From the NCBI RefSeq assembly GCF_033100135.1, contig NZ_CP136920.1, positions 1,798,001-1,862,000 on the forward strand: a stretch of 64,000 nucleotides of DNA, in the 5' to 3' direction. Origin of the DNA: Rubellicoccus peritrichatus. GTDB taxonomy: Bacteria > Verrucomicrobiota > Verrucomicrobiia > Opitutales > Cerasicoccaceae. The translations under genes and the position numbers were made by a program. The notes below the pieces were generated by a model. That model was not told the DNA's origin. It saw only the letters and a list, made by a program, of their open reading frames with translations, and made no database searches. How positions within the stretch are numbered: the first letter of the stretch is position 1; each line of letters begins with the position of its first letter. Below, piece after piece: positions 51,732 through 59,667 of this stretch.

Positions 51732-54700
51732 CTAACTTCGTCGCAGTGTTGTTGCCTCTTTTAAAAGGCAATACAGCGTTGGCACAACGAAGATGGTCAT
51801 GAGGGCAAGGAGCATTCCGCCGAATGTCGGAATGGCCATCGGGACCATGACATCGGAGCCGCGGCCGACTGACGTGAGGACAGGCAACAGGGCGAGTATC
51901 GTGGTGGCGCTTGTCATCATCGCAGGACGAACACGGCGGCTGGCTGCCTCGATGACGCGCTGATGGAGTTGCTCTCGGTTCTCCGGTGGGGCTTCCTGGA
52001 ATCGTTGATTGAGGTAAGTTGTCATGATGACGCCGTCGTCGGTTGCTATTCCAAACAGCGCGAGGAAGCCGACCCATACGGCGACGCTCAGGTTGATGGT
52101 TCCCATTTGGAAAAGGTCCCGCAGGTTTTCTCCGAAGAGGCTGAAGTCGAGGAACCATGGTTGCCCATAGAACCATAAAAGAATGAAGCCGCCGGACCAG
52201 GCAAAAGCGATTCCAGAAAAGACAATGAAGGTTGTGGAAACTTTTTTGAACTGGAAATAGAGGATCAAAAAGATGGCGAAGAATGCGAGAGGTAAGACGA
52301 CGCGTAGTTTCTTTTCGGCCCGCACTTGGTTTTCGTAACTGCCAATCGCGACCGGTTTTGCCACTCCAGCTGGGAGGACCCAATCGCCACTTCCAAGTTT
52401 CGCTTCAATAAACTTGTTGGCCTGTTCGACGACTTCGACTTCCGCGTATCCGTCCTGCTTATCAAATATGACATAGCCGACGAGGAAAGTGTCTTCACTT
52501 TTGATCATCTGCGGGCCACGAACGTAATCGATGTGGGCCAGTTCCTTCAATGGGATTTGGGTGCCGTCAGGTGCTGCAACGAGGATGTCTTCAATGGACT
52601 CGATCGAATCGCGCAGCTCACGCATGTAACGAACGCGCACCGGGTAGCGTTCTCTTCCTTCAACTGTGGTCGTGATCGTTTTGCCTCCAACGGCGACTTC
52701 AATCACGTCCTGCACCATCTGGATTTTTATTCCGTAGCGGGCGATCGCTTCGCGGTCGATGTCAATTTCAAGGTAAGGTTTGCCCACGACACGATCGGCA
52801 AAAACGGTTTCGGGGTTAATGCCAGGCACTTCTTTCAAGAGTTGTTCCAACTCAAGGGCAACACTCTCGATGGACTCCAAATCAGGCCCCTGGATCTTGT
52901 AAGCCATCGGCGCCCTGACACCGCTCTGCAGCATGACAATGCGGGCTGCAATCGGTTGGAGATTTGGGGCAGAAGTGGTTCCCGGGATCGTTGCCGCTTT
53001 AACGATTTCATCCCAGATGTCGTCGGGGCTTTTGATTGCGTCTCTCCATTGGCGATAAGGGCGTCCGTTGTTATCAGGTATCAATTCACCTTTAGCGTTG
53101 CGTTTGAAAGCATTGGTATCTCCATCGTAAGCGAAGGTAAGTATACGTCCGTTTTTGTCCGTGATATATTCGGATTTGTAAGTAATGATTGTCTCAATCA
53201 TTGAGATCGGTGCGGGGTCCAGCGGGCTTTCCACGCGTCCGAGCTTTCCAACTGCCAGTTCGACTTCCGGGATGGCATTGATCGCCATGTCCTGCTTGCG
53301 CAAAACATCCATCGCTTCGCCAATGGATGCATGTGGCATTGTCGTCGGCATATAGAGGAATGAGCCTTCATCGAGATTGGGCATGAATTCCTTGCCCAGG
53401 CCTGGAATTGCATCGTCCAGACTCATGTGAATGCTGGTGCTTTTGACAAAGCCCGGCATCCAGTTGAAAACTGTTCCCCATCCAAGCCAGATAGTGAATC
53501 CGAAGAGGACGATAATGCTGCTGAAACCAAGGAATACGATTTTTAGTTTTAAAATGACAGACAGAAGCTTTGCATAGAAGTGTATGAAGAGATAAAATAA
53601 GGCGAGGAGTCCACCTACTGCGAGTAAGACAAATGCAGTGTTGGCGACTTGCCTTTCCGGCCCGAGCGGCTTCCAGTCTCCCGCCAGGATATTCACCACA
53701 AAAAGCACGCAAAGGCACATAACTATTCGATGGCTAATGCGTCCTGTTTTGCTCTTCAGAATCTGTTTTGTATATTCTATCGTTTTGTGCTTCTTCTGGC
53801 TCCATGATCCGAGCAGCAAATGTGCGAGCGGCGGAATGATTGCCAGCGCCACGATGATGGACCCGATAAGGGCAAAAGTCTTGGTGTATGCCAGCGGTTG
53901 GAAGAGCTTGCCTTCGGCTGCCTCCATTGTGAAGACGGGAAGGAAACTGATCACTGTTGTCATCACAGCGGTTAGGACGGCACCACCGACTTCACTGCAT
54001 GCGCGATAGACGACTTCCAGTCGGTTTTCGTCCGGTTTTGCTTTATCAAGGTGACGCAGAATATTTTCTGTCAGAACAACCCCCATGTCGACGATGGTGC
54101 CAATGGCTATCGCAATCCCGGAAAGAGCCACGACATTGGCGTCCACTCCGAAGAGGCTCATGCCGATAAACGAAAACAAGACAGCAAGCGGGAGGACGCC
54201 GGAGATCAAGGCAGCGCTTCTCAGATGAAATACCATCAGGATAACAACTATGATTGTCACGAGGATCTGTTGACGAACGGCATCCTCAAGCGTTCCCAGA
54301 GTTTCATGAATCAGTCCGGAGCGATCATAGAAAGGAACGATTTCCAGTTGGCTGATAGTCCCGTCTTCCAAAGTTTTTGTTGGAAGGCCGGGCGAGATTT
54401 CTTTGATCTTTTCCTTGATGCGTTTGATCACAGTGAGCGGGTTTTCACCGTAACGCGTTACCACGACACCACCGACTGCTTCGGCGCCGGCCTTGTCCAG
54501 CGCACCACGCCTCAGGGCCGGCCCGAATTCAATCACTGCAACCTGGTCAAGTGTGATCGGTACATTGTCGCGTTGCGTAATGACTGTCTTACGCAAGTCA
54601 TCCAGTTCTTCGATGAAGCCAAGTCCGCGAATCACATACTCCACACTATTAACTTCAATCGTGCGGGCACCGACATCGAGGTTACTTCCGCGAACTGCGT

Positions 54701-55376
54701 TGAAAACTTCGTGTAATGCAATGTCGTAGGTGCGAAGTGCATCGGGATCGACATCGATCTGATACTCTTTGACATAGCCGCCAACCGAGGCAACTTCAGA
54801 TACGCCTTCGACTCCCTGGAAGGCATAGCGCACATACCAGTCCTGCGCAGAGCGGAGTTCGTCAAGGTCCCAGCCGCCGGTTGGATTGCCTTCGGCATCG
54901 AAACCTTCGAGCGTGTACCAGAAGACTTGCCCAAGCCCGGTGGCATCGGGGCCGAGTTGTGGAGAAACGCCTTTGGGCAATGTGCCTGCGGGGAGACTGC
55001 TGAGCTTTTCCAGTATCCGGCTTCGTGTCCAGTAGAACTCAGCGTCTTCCTTAAAGATGACGTAGATCGACGAGAACCCGAACATGGAATAGCTGCGGAT
55101 CGTTTTGACACCGGGCAACCCTAATAGGGCGGTGGTCAAAGGATAGGTGATCTGGTCTTCTATGTCCTGAGGCGAACGTCCCGTCCACTCGGTGAAAACA
55201 ATCTGCTGATTTTCCCCGATGTCGGGAATGGCATCAACCGGGACTGGATTCCGAGGTAGTCCTTCAATCTTCCAGTCGAAGGGCGCAACCATCACCCCCC
55301 AGACAATCATTGCCAGCGCGAAGAGAAAAACAACGAGCTTGTTCTCCAGGCAAAAGCGAATGAATTTATTGATCAT
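51732..55376 (-). CDS. CusA/CzcA-family heavy-metal RND efflux permease
   Basis: 1214 aa, longer than the usual about 1040. N-terminal membrane helix followed by VDAIPDIGENQQIVFTEWTG, TYPLTTALLGLPGVKTIRS, IAIAIGTIVDMGVVLTENIL in TM4, and GKEFMPNLDEGSFLYMPTTM, all typical of heavy-metal (HME) RND pumps. Extra length lies in extended loops after the first half and near residue 760. It exports monovalent or divalent metal ions by proton antiport with a CusB-like adaptor and TolC-like channel. Those are the next genes upstream, but a GxxExxY unit intervenes. No ribosome site is visible before the ATG. Confidence 0.95.
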   Translation of the reverse strand: MINKFIRFCLENKLVVFLFALAMIVWGVMVAPFDWKIEGLPRNPVPVDAIPDIGENQQIVFTEWTGRSPQDIEDQITYPLTTALLGLPGVKTIRSYSMFGFSSIYVIFKEDAEFYWTRSRILEKLSSLPAGTLPKGVSPQLGPDATGLGQVFWYTLEGFDAEGNPTGGWDLDELRSAQDWYVRYAFQGVEGVSEVASVGGYVKEYQIDVDPDALRTYDIALHEVFNAVRGSNLDVGARTIEVNSVEYVIRGLGFIEELDDLRKTVITQRDNVPITLDQVAVIEFGPALRRGALDKAGAEAVGGVVVTRYGENPLTVIKRIKEKIKEISPGLPTKTLEDGTISQLEIVPFYDRSGLIHETLGTLEDAVRQQILVTIIVVILMVFHLRSAALISGVLPLAVLFSFIGMSLFGVDANVVALSGIAIAIGTIVDMGVVLTENILRHLDKAKPDENRLEVVYRACSEVGGAVLTAVMTTVISFLPVFTMEAAEGKLFQPLAYTKTFALIGSIIVALAIIPPLAHLLLGSWSQKKHKTIEYTKQILKSKTGRISHRIVMCLCVLFVVNILAGDWKPLGPERQVANTAFVLLAVGGLLALFYLFIHFYAKLLSVILKLKIVFLGFSSIIVLFGFTIWLGWGTVFNWMPGFVKSTSIHMSLDDAIPGLGKEFMPNLDEGSFLYMPTTMPHASIGEAMDVLRKQDMAINAIPEVELAVGKLGRVESPLDPAPISMIETIITYKSEYITDKNGRILTFAYDGDTNAFKRNAKGELIPDNNGRPYRQWRDAIKSPDDIWDEIVKAATIPGTTSAPNLQPIAARIVMLQSGVRAPMAYKIQGPDLESIESVALELEQLLKEVPGINPETVFADRVVGKPYLEIDIDREAIARYGIKIQMVQDVIEVAVGGKTITTTVEGRERYPVRVRYMRELRDSIESIEDILVAAPDGTQIPLKELAHIDYVRGPQMIKSEDTFLVGYVIFDKQDGYAEVEVVEQANKFIEAKLGSGDWVLPAGVAKPVAIGSYENQVRAEKKLRVVLPLAFFAIFLILYFQFKKVSTTFIVFSGIAFAWSGGFILLWFYGQPWFLDFSLFGENLRDLFQMGTINLSVAVWVGFLALFGIATDDGVIMTTYLNQRFQEAPPENREQLHQRVIEAASRRVRPAMMTSATTILALLPVLTSVGRGSDVMVPMAIPTFGGMLLALMTIFVVPTLYCLLKEATTLRRS

Positions 55377-55415
55377 AAATGTTTAAACGCAGAAAGTGAT
55401 TCAAATAAATTCGGA

Positions 55416-55448
55416 TTTAGCCACAAAAAGGCACAAAAATTCACAAAA
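55416..55448 (+). repeat. Left 33-bp inverted repeat of GxxExxY unit
   Basis: TTTAGCCACAAAAAGGCACA and onward to 55448. It matches the right arm (55846-55878, read on the minus strand) at 30 of 33 positions; the three differences are A/G changes. It lies 40 bases before the cusA-like start. Confidence 0.88.
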
Positions 55449-55458
55449 GGAGTTAGTG

Positions 55459-55836
55459 TTAATCCAGTACATAACGTTTAATGAATAGCTTTGGGTTCCC
55501 GAAATTGATCAATAGGCCATAGCGAAAACCACTACCGCGAAGATATCCGATTAACTGGGCAACATGATCATCAGTTACATTGCGAGCTGCCTTCAGTTCG
55601 ACGATCAACCCATTTTCTATTAATAGATCAGCGATTAAGTCTCCCAGGAGTGTACCGTCTTCATCTTTAACCGGTACCGGGGTTTGCTGTAAGACCTTTA
55701 TGCCTTGTTTGCCCAACCGGTGTGCCAGTCCATTCTCATAGATTTTCTCCAGATGTCCATGTCTGAGATACTTATGAAGTTCAAATGCACTTTGCCGAAC
55801 CACGTCGCAAAGCGTATCTATTTCCTGTTTATTCAT
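55459..55836 (-). CDS. GxxExxY protein (PDDEXK_3 nuclease-like fold)
   Basis: 125 aa from ATG at 55836 (MNKQEIDTLCDVVRQSAFEL); the frame is open to 55923 but the extra residues are translated repeat. The name-giving motif is GHLEKIY within HGHLEKIYENGLAHRL. The PD-(D/E)xK-like residues are the Asp in GDLIADLLIENG and the Glu-x-Lys in LIVELKAARNV. Family knowledge: GxxExxY proteins are placed in the PDDEXK_3 nuclease superfamily and their function is not established. Bracketed by 33-bp inverted repeats and unrelated to the metal-efflux genes around it. Confidence 0.92.
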   Translation of the reverse strand: MNKQEIDTLCDVVRQSAFELHKYLRHGHLEKIYENGLAHRLGKQGIKVLQQTPVPVKDEDGTLLGDLIADLLIENGLIVELKAARNVTDDHVAQLIGYLRGSGFRYGLLINFGNPKLFIKRYVLD

Positions 55837-55845
55837 CGTAAAAGT

Positions 55846-55878
55846 TTTTGTGAACTTTTGTGCCTTTTCGCGGCTAAA
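55846..55878 (-). repeat. Right 33-bp inverted repeat of GxxExxY unit
   Basis: On the minus strand it reads TTTAGCCGCGAAAAGGCACA and onward, ending just before the GxxExxY start codon region. It pairs with the left arm at 55416-55448. Confidence 0.88.
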
Positions 55879-55885
55879 ATCTACG

Positions 55886-57763
55886 TTACTTGCCGTCATT
55901 GAGTTTCTCCAGTACTTCGCCACACATCAGCATCTCCTCACCGAAGTAGGGGTTCATCACTTCATCATTGGTTTGCAGCCAGGCTGCGCCGCGGTCATCG
56001 TAAACCATGGGGCAGCTCATCAGGTAGATTTCACCGGTCATTTCGGATGAGTTTTCTTTGGCTGCTGCAATGAAGGCGTTTGATAGTATTTCAAAGTAAG
56101 GCCGGCGAATCGCATTCAAATCTTTTGCTGCCAGCATTGTGTGGATCAATTCTGCTAATTCGCCGGAATGGCCGGTTTTTGACATCATGGATTTCAGTGC
56201 TGCTTTGGCAGTATCAAAGTTATCGTTGGCTAAAGCGCTTTGCAAAGCAAAGTAGTCAGGTAATGTTTTTTTCAGTAATGACGAAGCGAGAGGCGGAAGT
56301 GGTTCGATAACTTTATCCATCATCATCGCTCCCATGCCTCCATTCTCATTTTCTTCGATTAGGATACCGGGGTTCATCATGCTGGGCTTTGCCTTAATCT
56401 GAAGGGCACTATCAATTTTAAAGGCACCGTTGGTGACGACGCGTTCGCCTTCGGCCAGGCCTTCTTTCACAATGAAGTCATCGCCAGCTCTGGCTCCCAG
56501 AACGATTTCGCGTCCCTCAAAGGTTGGCTGCTCGGTATCGGGAACTTGCACATACGCCACTGCGCGCTTTCCGGTTCGCAGGACTGCCGAAGCAGGAATG
56601 ACCAGGGGAGCTTCTTCGTTTTTAGAATCGGAGACATAGCCAAGTGTTTCGATGGGGACGAGATCCATGCCGCAGACATCACACTGGCCGGGGCCGTCTT
56701 TGATGATTTCCGGATGCATCGGGCTGATCCATTTTCCTGCGAGGTCAGACGTGTAGACTTGCCCGCCTTCAGCTACTTTTGACTCAACTGTACCACGGGC
56801 AAACATCCCTGGCTTGAGCCGTCCATCTTGATTCTCTACATTAACCCTGATGCCAATGGTTCGCGTTTTCCGGTTTAGCTCAGGCTCAATGAATGCGATG
56901 ATACCTGTGAATATCTCACCCGGCCAGGCTTCGACCGTGAAGTTTACTTTTTGCCCATAGCGTAACCACGGTAGATCTGATTCGTAAGCATCAAGAAAAA
57001 GCCAGAGGCGATCAAGGTCGACGATCTTGAAAAGGGTTTCGCCAGTCTCGACATAGTCACCTTCGTTTACGTTTTTTGCGATGACGATACCGCCGGCCGG
57101 AGCTTTGATTGTAAAGCGATCCGATGGTTTTCCCTCCTTAACGATCTCGTCAATCTGCTCTGGAAGTAAACCCCATAGGCGAAGCTTCTCTCTAATCGTA
57201 CGAGTCAATGAGCTATTAGGATCAACACGATTCGCTGTGATGAGTTCCGTCTGCGCAGTCAATAACTCGGGGCTGTAAACGACGGCCAGTTGTTCGCCTG
57301 TCTTTACGGGGACACCAGTGTAGTTCAGGATAAGTTTTTCGATGCGAGCCGGGAAGCGTGCCGTCAATGATTTGACCTGTGTTTCATCATATTCGAGTTT
57401 TCCTACGAGTTTTATTTCGGCGGTAGGGAATTCGCGTTGAACAAGCGTTGTTTGAATGTCGGCGAGTGCCAGTGAACTTTCACTCATACTCATGGCACGC
57501 GGGCCGAGGTCATTGCTATCGTTATCATCCAGTGGAATCAAATCCATGCCACAGATGGGGCAGTCTCCTGGTTCTGACTGTTGGATTTGAGGATGCATGG
57601 AACAAGTCCATGTGGTTGGGGCGTTATCTTCTTCAGTTGCTACGATATTATTATGCCCACTGTGGTCCTCTTTGTTTGCGACGGTGAAACGCCCGACTCC
57701 AAAACCGATCAATAGAATGATGATGGCAATGCTGCCATAGACGAAAAGAGATTTTGCATTCAT
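55886..57763 (-). CDS. CusB-like RND periplasmic adaptor with two metal-binding modules and DUF3347
   Basis: 625 aa, much longer than a plain adaptor. N-terminal membrane anchor (about 7-28). A heavy-metal-binding module at 51-78 (TWTCSMHPQIQQ, CPICGMDLIPL). The adaptor core (barrel-sandwich and beta-barrel) spans about 100-320. A second metal-binding module is inserted at about 343-370 (ISPMHPEIIKDG, CDVCGMDLVPI), then the membrane-proximal domain. A C-terminal DUF3347-like domain at about 490-620 has LMSCPMVYDDRGAAWLQ and NPYFGEEMLMCGEVLE. It links the CusA-like pump to the outer channel and probably binds Cu/Ag. Overlaps the TolC-like gene by 4 bases. Confidence 0.94.
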   Translation of the reverse strand: MNAKSLFVYGSIAIIILLIGFGVGRFTVANKEDHSGHNNIVATEEDNAPTTWTCSMHPQIQQSEPGDCPICGMDLIPLDDNDSNDLGPRAMSMSESSLALADIQTTLVQREFPTAEIKLVGKLEYDETQVKSLTARFPARIEKLILNYTGVPVKTGEQLAVVYSPELLTAQTELITANRVDPNSSLTRTIREKLRLWGLLPEQIDEIVKEGKPSDRFTIKAPAGGIVIAKNVNEGDYVETGETLFKIVDLDRLWLFLDAYESDLPWLRYGQKVNFTVEAWPGEIFTGIIAFIEPELNRKTRTIGIRVNVENQDGRLKPGMFARGTVESKVAEGGQVYTSDLAGKWISPMHPEIIKDGPGQCDVCGMDLVPIETLGYVSDSKNEEAPLVIPASAVLRTGKRAVAYVQVPDTEQPTFEGREIVLGARAGDDFIVKEGLAEGERVVTNGAFKIDSALQIKAKPSMMNPGILIEENENGGMGAMMMDKVIEPLPPLASSLLKKTLPDYFALQSALANDNFDTAKAALKSMMSKTGHSGELAELIHTMLAAKDLNAIRRPYFEILSNAFIAAAKENSSEMTGEIYLMSCPMVYDDRGAAWLQTNDEVMNPYFGEEMLMCGEVLEKLNDGK

Positions 57764-59064
57764 TCTTCGGATACTGGGTTGAGGGTTCCGAGCAGCGGTT
57801 GGTTAGCCAGAGTTTGAATCACGATGCGCTGTTGCCAGGCGTCTGCGGCAGCACGCCAGTAGAGTGTTTGCAGTTCGAGGAGTGAACGCTCACTGTCGAT
57901 GACTTCGAGGATGCCAGTCCTGCCGCTTTCGTAACTGCTTCGCGTAATTTCTGCCGCTTGTTCTGCCAGTTGCAGGAGCTCTTCCCCGTAAAGTTTTAGC
58001 CGGCGATTGGCATCGTTCAACCGTGCAAGGCTGGCACTCAAGTCGGATTTTAGCTGGTTCAGCCGACTTTGATATTCATTTTCTGTTGCCCGTTTGCTGG
58101 CCAGGGCCTCAGCGCGTCCGGCATCGTATTTGTTAAACCAGATGGGTATGTTTACTGCCACGGTAAATCCCCAGGGATCCTGCCCTGCGTCTGGTGTCGT
58201 TGGATTGACAACAGGATCACCAACTTGGATGTAATTCAAACCTAAGGTAATGTCCGGATAGTTTTCGAGACGGGCTATTTCCTTTCTGGCTTCGGCGCTT
58301 GCAATCTTGCGCTGCAACATCTCGAGTTCCGGATTGTTTGCTTCAATCGCAATCGCGAGTGAGCGTGCATCCAGTTCTTCAATTGGTGGCGCCTGCCAGG
58401 TTGGCCAGGGAAGAGAACTATCAGTGGATAAGGCCAGAAGTTCGTTAAGTTGTGCCGATTGGGCAACACGTTTTTGTTCGAGGGATTGTAATTGGTCGGC
58501 TATTTTGCCTATCTCGACTTTCAGGCGGAGCAGTGTGTTGAGATCTCCGCCAACTTTGACCTTTTCCTCGGTAATAGGCTCAAGTTTTTCCAGTAGTGCA
58601 AGATTTTCGCGCGTCAGATTAATCGCATGTCCGGTGTAGCCGTATTCATAATACATTAACGAGACAGCACGTGCGAGGGTCAGCTGGCGGTTCTGATAAG
58701 CAAACCACAGGGCCTCGGCTTCGGCTGAGGCGGCAGCTTCGCGACTGCCCAGCTTACCGAACCAGGGGATACGTTGGCTTAATACGAAGGCATTTTCCTG
58801 CGGTCCCGTCCGGGTTTGTATCGACTCAACAAAATGGGTTATCTGAAATGTTGGATCGGGTAGGGCCGAGACTTGTGGTATGCGTTGAGTTGCCGCGTCG
58901 TAATGAGCTTCGAATGCCTTGAGCGAGGGATTCGCCTTCTGTGCCTGTTGTAAGTAAGCTTCGAGTGTCGTTGCCGTAAAGGCCTTTTCCTGCCCGAGGG
59001 AGAGATGGGCAATGAATAGGCATATGCCCAATCTCAAGCAACTGATGAATCGAAAGCTTCCCAT
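57760..59064 (-). CDS. TolC-family outer-membrane efflux protein (CusC-like)
   Basis: 434 aa with a signal peptide (about 1-25, CLRLGICLFIAHLSLGQE). Two outer-membrane-efflux repeats form helical hairpins: AYLQQAQKANPSLKAFEAHY with ALPDPTFQITHFVES, and IEANNPELEMLQRKIASAEA with GRTGILEVIDSERSLLEL. No lipobox Cys is seen. It forms the outer-membrane channel for the adaptor and pump encoded downstream, and overlaps the CusB-like gene by 4 bases. Confidence 0.93.
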   Translation of the reverse strand: MGSFRFISCLRLGICLFIAHLSLGQEKAFTATTLEAYLQQAQKANPSLKAFEAHYDAATQRIPQVSALPDPTFQITHFVESIQTRTGPQENAFVLSQRIPWFGKLGSREAAASAEAEALWFAYQNRQLTLARAVSLMYYEYGYTGHAINLTRENLALLEKLEPITEEKVKVGGDLNTLLRLKVEIGKIADQLQSLEQKRVAQSAQLNELLALSTDSSLPWPTWQAPPIEELDARSLAIAIEANNPELEMLQRKIASAEARKEIARLENYPDITLGLNYIQVGDPVVNPTTPDAGQDPWGFTVAVNIPIWFNKYDAGRAEALASKRATENEYQSRLNQLKSDLSASLARLNDANRRLKLYGEELLQLAEQAAEITRSSYESGRTGILEVIDSERSLLELQTLYWRAAADAWQQRIVIQTLANQPLLGTLNPVSEE

Positions 59065-59078
59065 GTTTTCTTTTTTTG

Positions 59079-59143
59079 ATCCACAGATTACACAGATATT
59101 CGCAGATTATTGCCAGCTATCATTTCTCTATGAATCTGTGGAT
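59079..59143. repeat. Inverted arm pair between efflux genes
   Basis: ATCCACAGATT (59079-59089) and its exact complement AATCTGTGGAT (59133-59143). The left side continues as a CACAGATTA-like periodic run. It resembles the gene-less arms at 51622 in layout and in its CCACAGA-type start, and sits between the His/Cys-rich protein and the TolC-like gene. Confidence 0.65.
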
Positions 59144-59151
59144 TAATTTCT

Positions 59152-59646
59152 TCAATGTCCGCAGATACAGGCGTATTCCTCGTAGTCGCATGTTGGGCAA
59201 CTGCTGAAGTTCAGGTAAAATTTTTCACGGACGGTTTTCGATGCAGGTGTGGTTTTGATTTGTAAGACGACAGGCATGTTTTTGATGTCCGGGAGTGTTT
59301 GGTCCGAGATCAGAGTATTATCTTTCTCGATAAACTTGATCCGGGTCGGATTCGAACGATCCCCTCCGATGAGAGTCACTTTTTGCTCGCTTGGCTCGAT
59401 TGCCTGATAGTCATCGTTGAGGAAAGTGATTTGTACTTTCTTGTCAGGCGTTACAAAGAACTCGGCGCGCGGCTCAACCTTTGTGATGACGCGTCCACCG
59501 TTGGGACCGGGTTTCTTCTTATGATGTTTTTCAGTATGAGCATGACTACCGTGTCCATGATCATGGTTGCCACCTGCGAACAGCGTAGTGCTGCTCAAGC
59601 TGCTGGCTAGAACGAGTGCTATTATGATGTGATTAATCTTTTTCAT
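59152..59646 (-). CDS. Periplasmic His/Cys-rich metal-binding protein (hypothetical)
   Basis: 164 aa with a signal peptide (about 1-24). A His cluster follows at 28-42 (HDHGHGSHAHTEKHH), then KPGPNGGRVITKVEPRAEFF, a segment I have seen only in uncharacterised proteins beside RND metal pumps, then a beta-rich domain and a Cys-rich tail (CPTCDYEEYACICGH). The His and Cys clusters suggest binding of Cu, Zn or similar ions. It lies between an RND permease gene and the TolC-like gene in the same direction, so a periplasmic metal chaperone or buffer role is inferred. Confidence 0.75.
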   Translation of the reverse strand: MKKINHIIIALVLASSLSSTTLFAGGNHDHGHGSHAHTEKHHKKKPGPNGGRVITKVEPRAEFFVTPDKKVQITFLNDDYQAIEPSEQKVTLIGGDRSNPTRIKFIEKDNTLISDQTLPDIKNMPVVLQIKTTPASKTVREKFYLNFSSCPTCDYEEYACICGH

Positions 59647-59667
59647 GATTTGATTTATGTGCTTTAA

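Larger units (their letters stand above)
55416..55878. mobile_element. GxxExxY gene bracketed by inverted repeats, inserted in metal efflux operon
   Basis: A 463-base unit made of a left arm, one nuclease-fold gene on the minus strand and a right arm. It separates the CusB-like and CusA-like genes, which are normally adjacent; the right arm ends 7 bases from the CusB-like stop. No target-site duplication was recognised. Calling it mobile is inference from the bracketing repeats, its position and the gene-less relatives nearby. Confidence 0.55.

Noticed and set aside
52326-53204. 292-codon open frame on the + strand inside the CusA-like gene
   Set aside because: It is the antisense shadow of a strongly conserved permease and has no independent protein signature. 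The same holds for other long antisense frames in this GC-richer region.
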